From Sisyra terminalis (lineage: Eukaryota > Arthropoda > Insecta > Neuroptera > Sisyridae), in the NCBI GenBank assembly GCA_958496175.1, contig OY292279.1, positions 18,166,001 through 18,230,000 of the forward strand: a stretch of 64,000 nt of DNA, given 5' to 3'. Below are positions 62,960 to 64,000 of this stretch, one piece after another (the first letter of the stretch is position 1; each line of letters starts with the position of its first letter). Under the pieces are notes generated by a model. It made no database searches. It was not told where the DNA came from and saw only the letters and a list, made by a program, of their open reading frames with translations. A program made the position numbers and the translations under genes.

Positions 62960-64000
62960 CTAAACCAAATTAATGATAAGAAATCATAATACAAAAATAA
63001 AAATATATTTTTTTAAGAAACGACCAATTCATTTGAAAGCCTACACAAAAATGGAAATTTAATGGTATTTAACCAAAGGTAATAATTAAAGCTGCATCAC
63101 TTCTTTCTCAATTAAGTGGACCGAATGATTCAATCGAGTAAATAAATTGAGTAACAAAAACGATTGAGTCAGTCGATTAAGTGAGTGAATGAGTCGCGGG
63201 ATTGAATAAATTAAAGTTAAGTAAACGTAGCGAAAAATTTCATGAACGAAATACTTCTATATTATGACTAGCTGACCCCCACGACTTCGTCTGCGTAACG
63301 TAGGTGTAGATTATATTATCTTTTTAGATTTTATATCAAAAATCTTTATATTATCTATTTATATTTATATAAATATTTGTTTTACGAAAAACATAATCAT
63401 ATTTAAAAACACTATTTTGTCGACATTGAAAAGACACATTTAAAAAATGTTGCTTAGAATAAAATATTTGTATGTAATGATCAATTAATTTTCAAAAAAA
63501 ATTTATAAATATCTAAAAAGAGTATGGTCTATTGCGTATACCTACGGTAGGTATACCTGCTGTGAACCAAATAATCCGTAAATCAATCAGCATCTATACT
63601 AGGGTGTTTTTTTTTTGGGGACTATTTTTTTTCTTTTGCTCCCATGCCGAAATTTTGTTGGAAATACTTCAAAAAAAAATCCCTGAAAGTTTGAGCTCTT
63701 AATATTAATATTAAGTTCTCGCTCACAGCGTGTGAATATTTTCCATTTAAAATACACGTAAACTTTGATTTTTTTTTTTTAAATTTTTATAGCTCAGCGC
63801 CATTTTATGGTATCGCCTCGCTCAAAGTCGGGATTTTTTTACAATTGTATGCTCTACAAAAGTGCCTATTGCGGCAAAATCGTAATTTACACGGGCGAGG
63901 TAGTACGGGTCACTAAACCTAGATTTTTCATAGATTTCTCGTTTTTCTCTCAGTAACTCATGAATTACAAGACCTACAGAAAAAATGTAAATATCAAATT
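62960..64000. other. Upstream intron of polycystin gene with Helitron 3' end and P1 fragment
   Basis: 63268-63600 is a Helitron 3' portion on the minus strand (CTAG at 63268-63271; hairpin GTCGTGGGG variant). 63603-64000 is the left part of a P1 foldback like 14056-14835, cut by the window edge. No further coding exon was recognised. Confidence 0.65.

Overview
The window is nuclear DNA of an arthropod, most probably an insect. It is strongly A+T-rich. Genes are split by GT/AG introns, many only 45-70 bp long, and the gene families are animal ones. Between the exons and inside the longer introns lies a dense layer of foldback elements, MITEs, Helitrons, LINE pieces and Penelope-like pieces. 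The order of the insect cannot be fixed from the sequence alone. I see no prokaryotic operon, CRISPR array, rRNA or functional tRNA gene.

Seven protein-coding genes were reconstructed exon by exon. In all six with a visible stop codon, the exon lengths sum to a multiple of three. On the minus strand from the left edge: the first three coding exons of a UBE2D/effete-type ubiquitin-conjugating enzyme (1134-1814, continuing off the left edge); a complete mitochondrial carrier of the SLC25A39/40 type (4759-6282, 373 aa); and a complete secreted animal haem peroxidase with a CLIP-like N-terminal cysteine module (6689-11745, 785 aa). On the plus strand: two tandem SV2-like major facilitator transporters, A (13147-24551, 519 aa) and B (25602-35713, 570 aa), then a small serine-protease homologue that has lost its catalytic His and Ser (35847-38937, 231 aa). 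On the minus strand from 41933 to beyond the right edge: the 3' part of a polycystin-1-like (PKD1/LOV-1 type) 11-transmembrane protein with a PLAT domain (14 exons, 1069 residues in the window).

The genes do not form an obvious shared pathway. A and B are an old tandem duplication. Both keep most intron positions, one intron has been lost or gained near the N-terminus, and one extra intron sits in B. The peroxidase and transporter A are divergently transcribed about 1.4 kb apart.

Repeat families defined here by comparing copies inside the window: M1 (about 225-bp hAT-like MITE, eight copies, 8-bp target duplications); M2 (TTAA-flanked hairpin MITE); FB2 (TTAA-flanked foldback); FB3 (palindromic, Penelope-like, carrying a hammerhead-ribozyme-like motif); FB4 (5-kb foldback hosting a LINE and a Helitron); P1 (780-bp near-perfect foldback); R6, R7 and R8 dispersed repeats; a 372-bp hAT MITE with perfect target duplications; and a Helitron family with CTAG ends, a terminal hairpin, a helicase remnant and an internal tRNA-like segment. 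The most interesting signals are the repeated hammerhead-like motif, the Helitron with an exact empty site in the same window, and the tRNA-like module inside the Helitrons.
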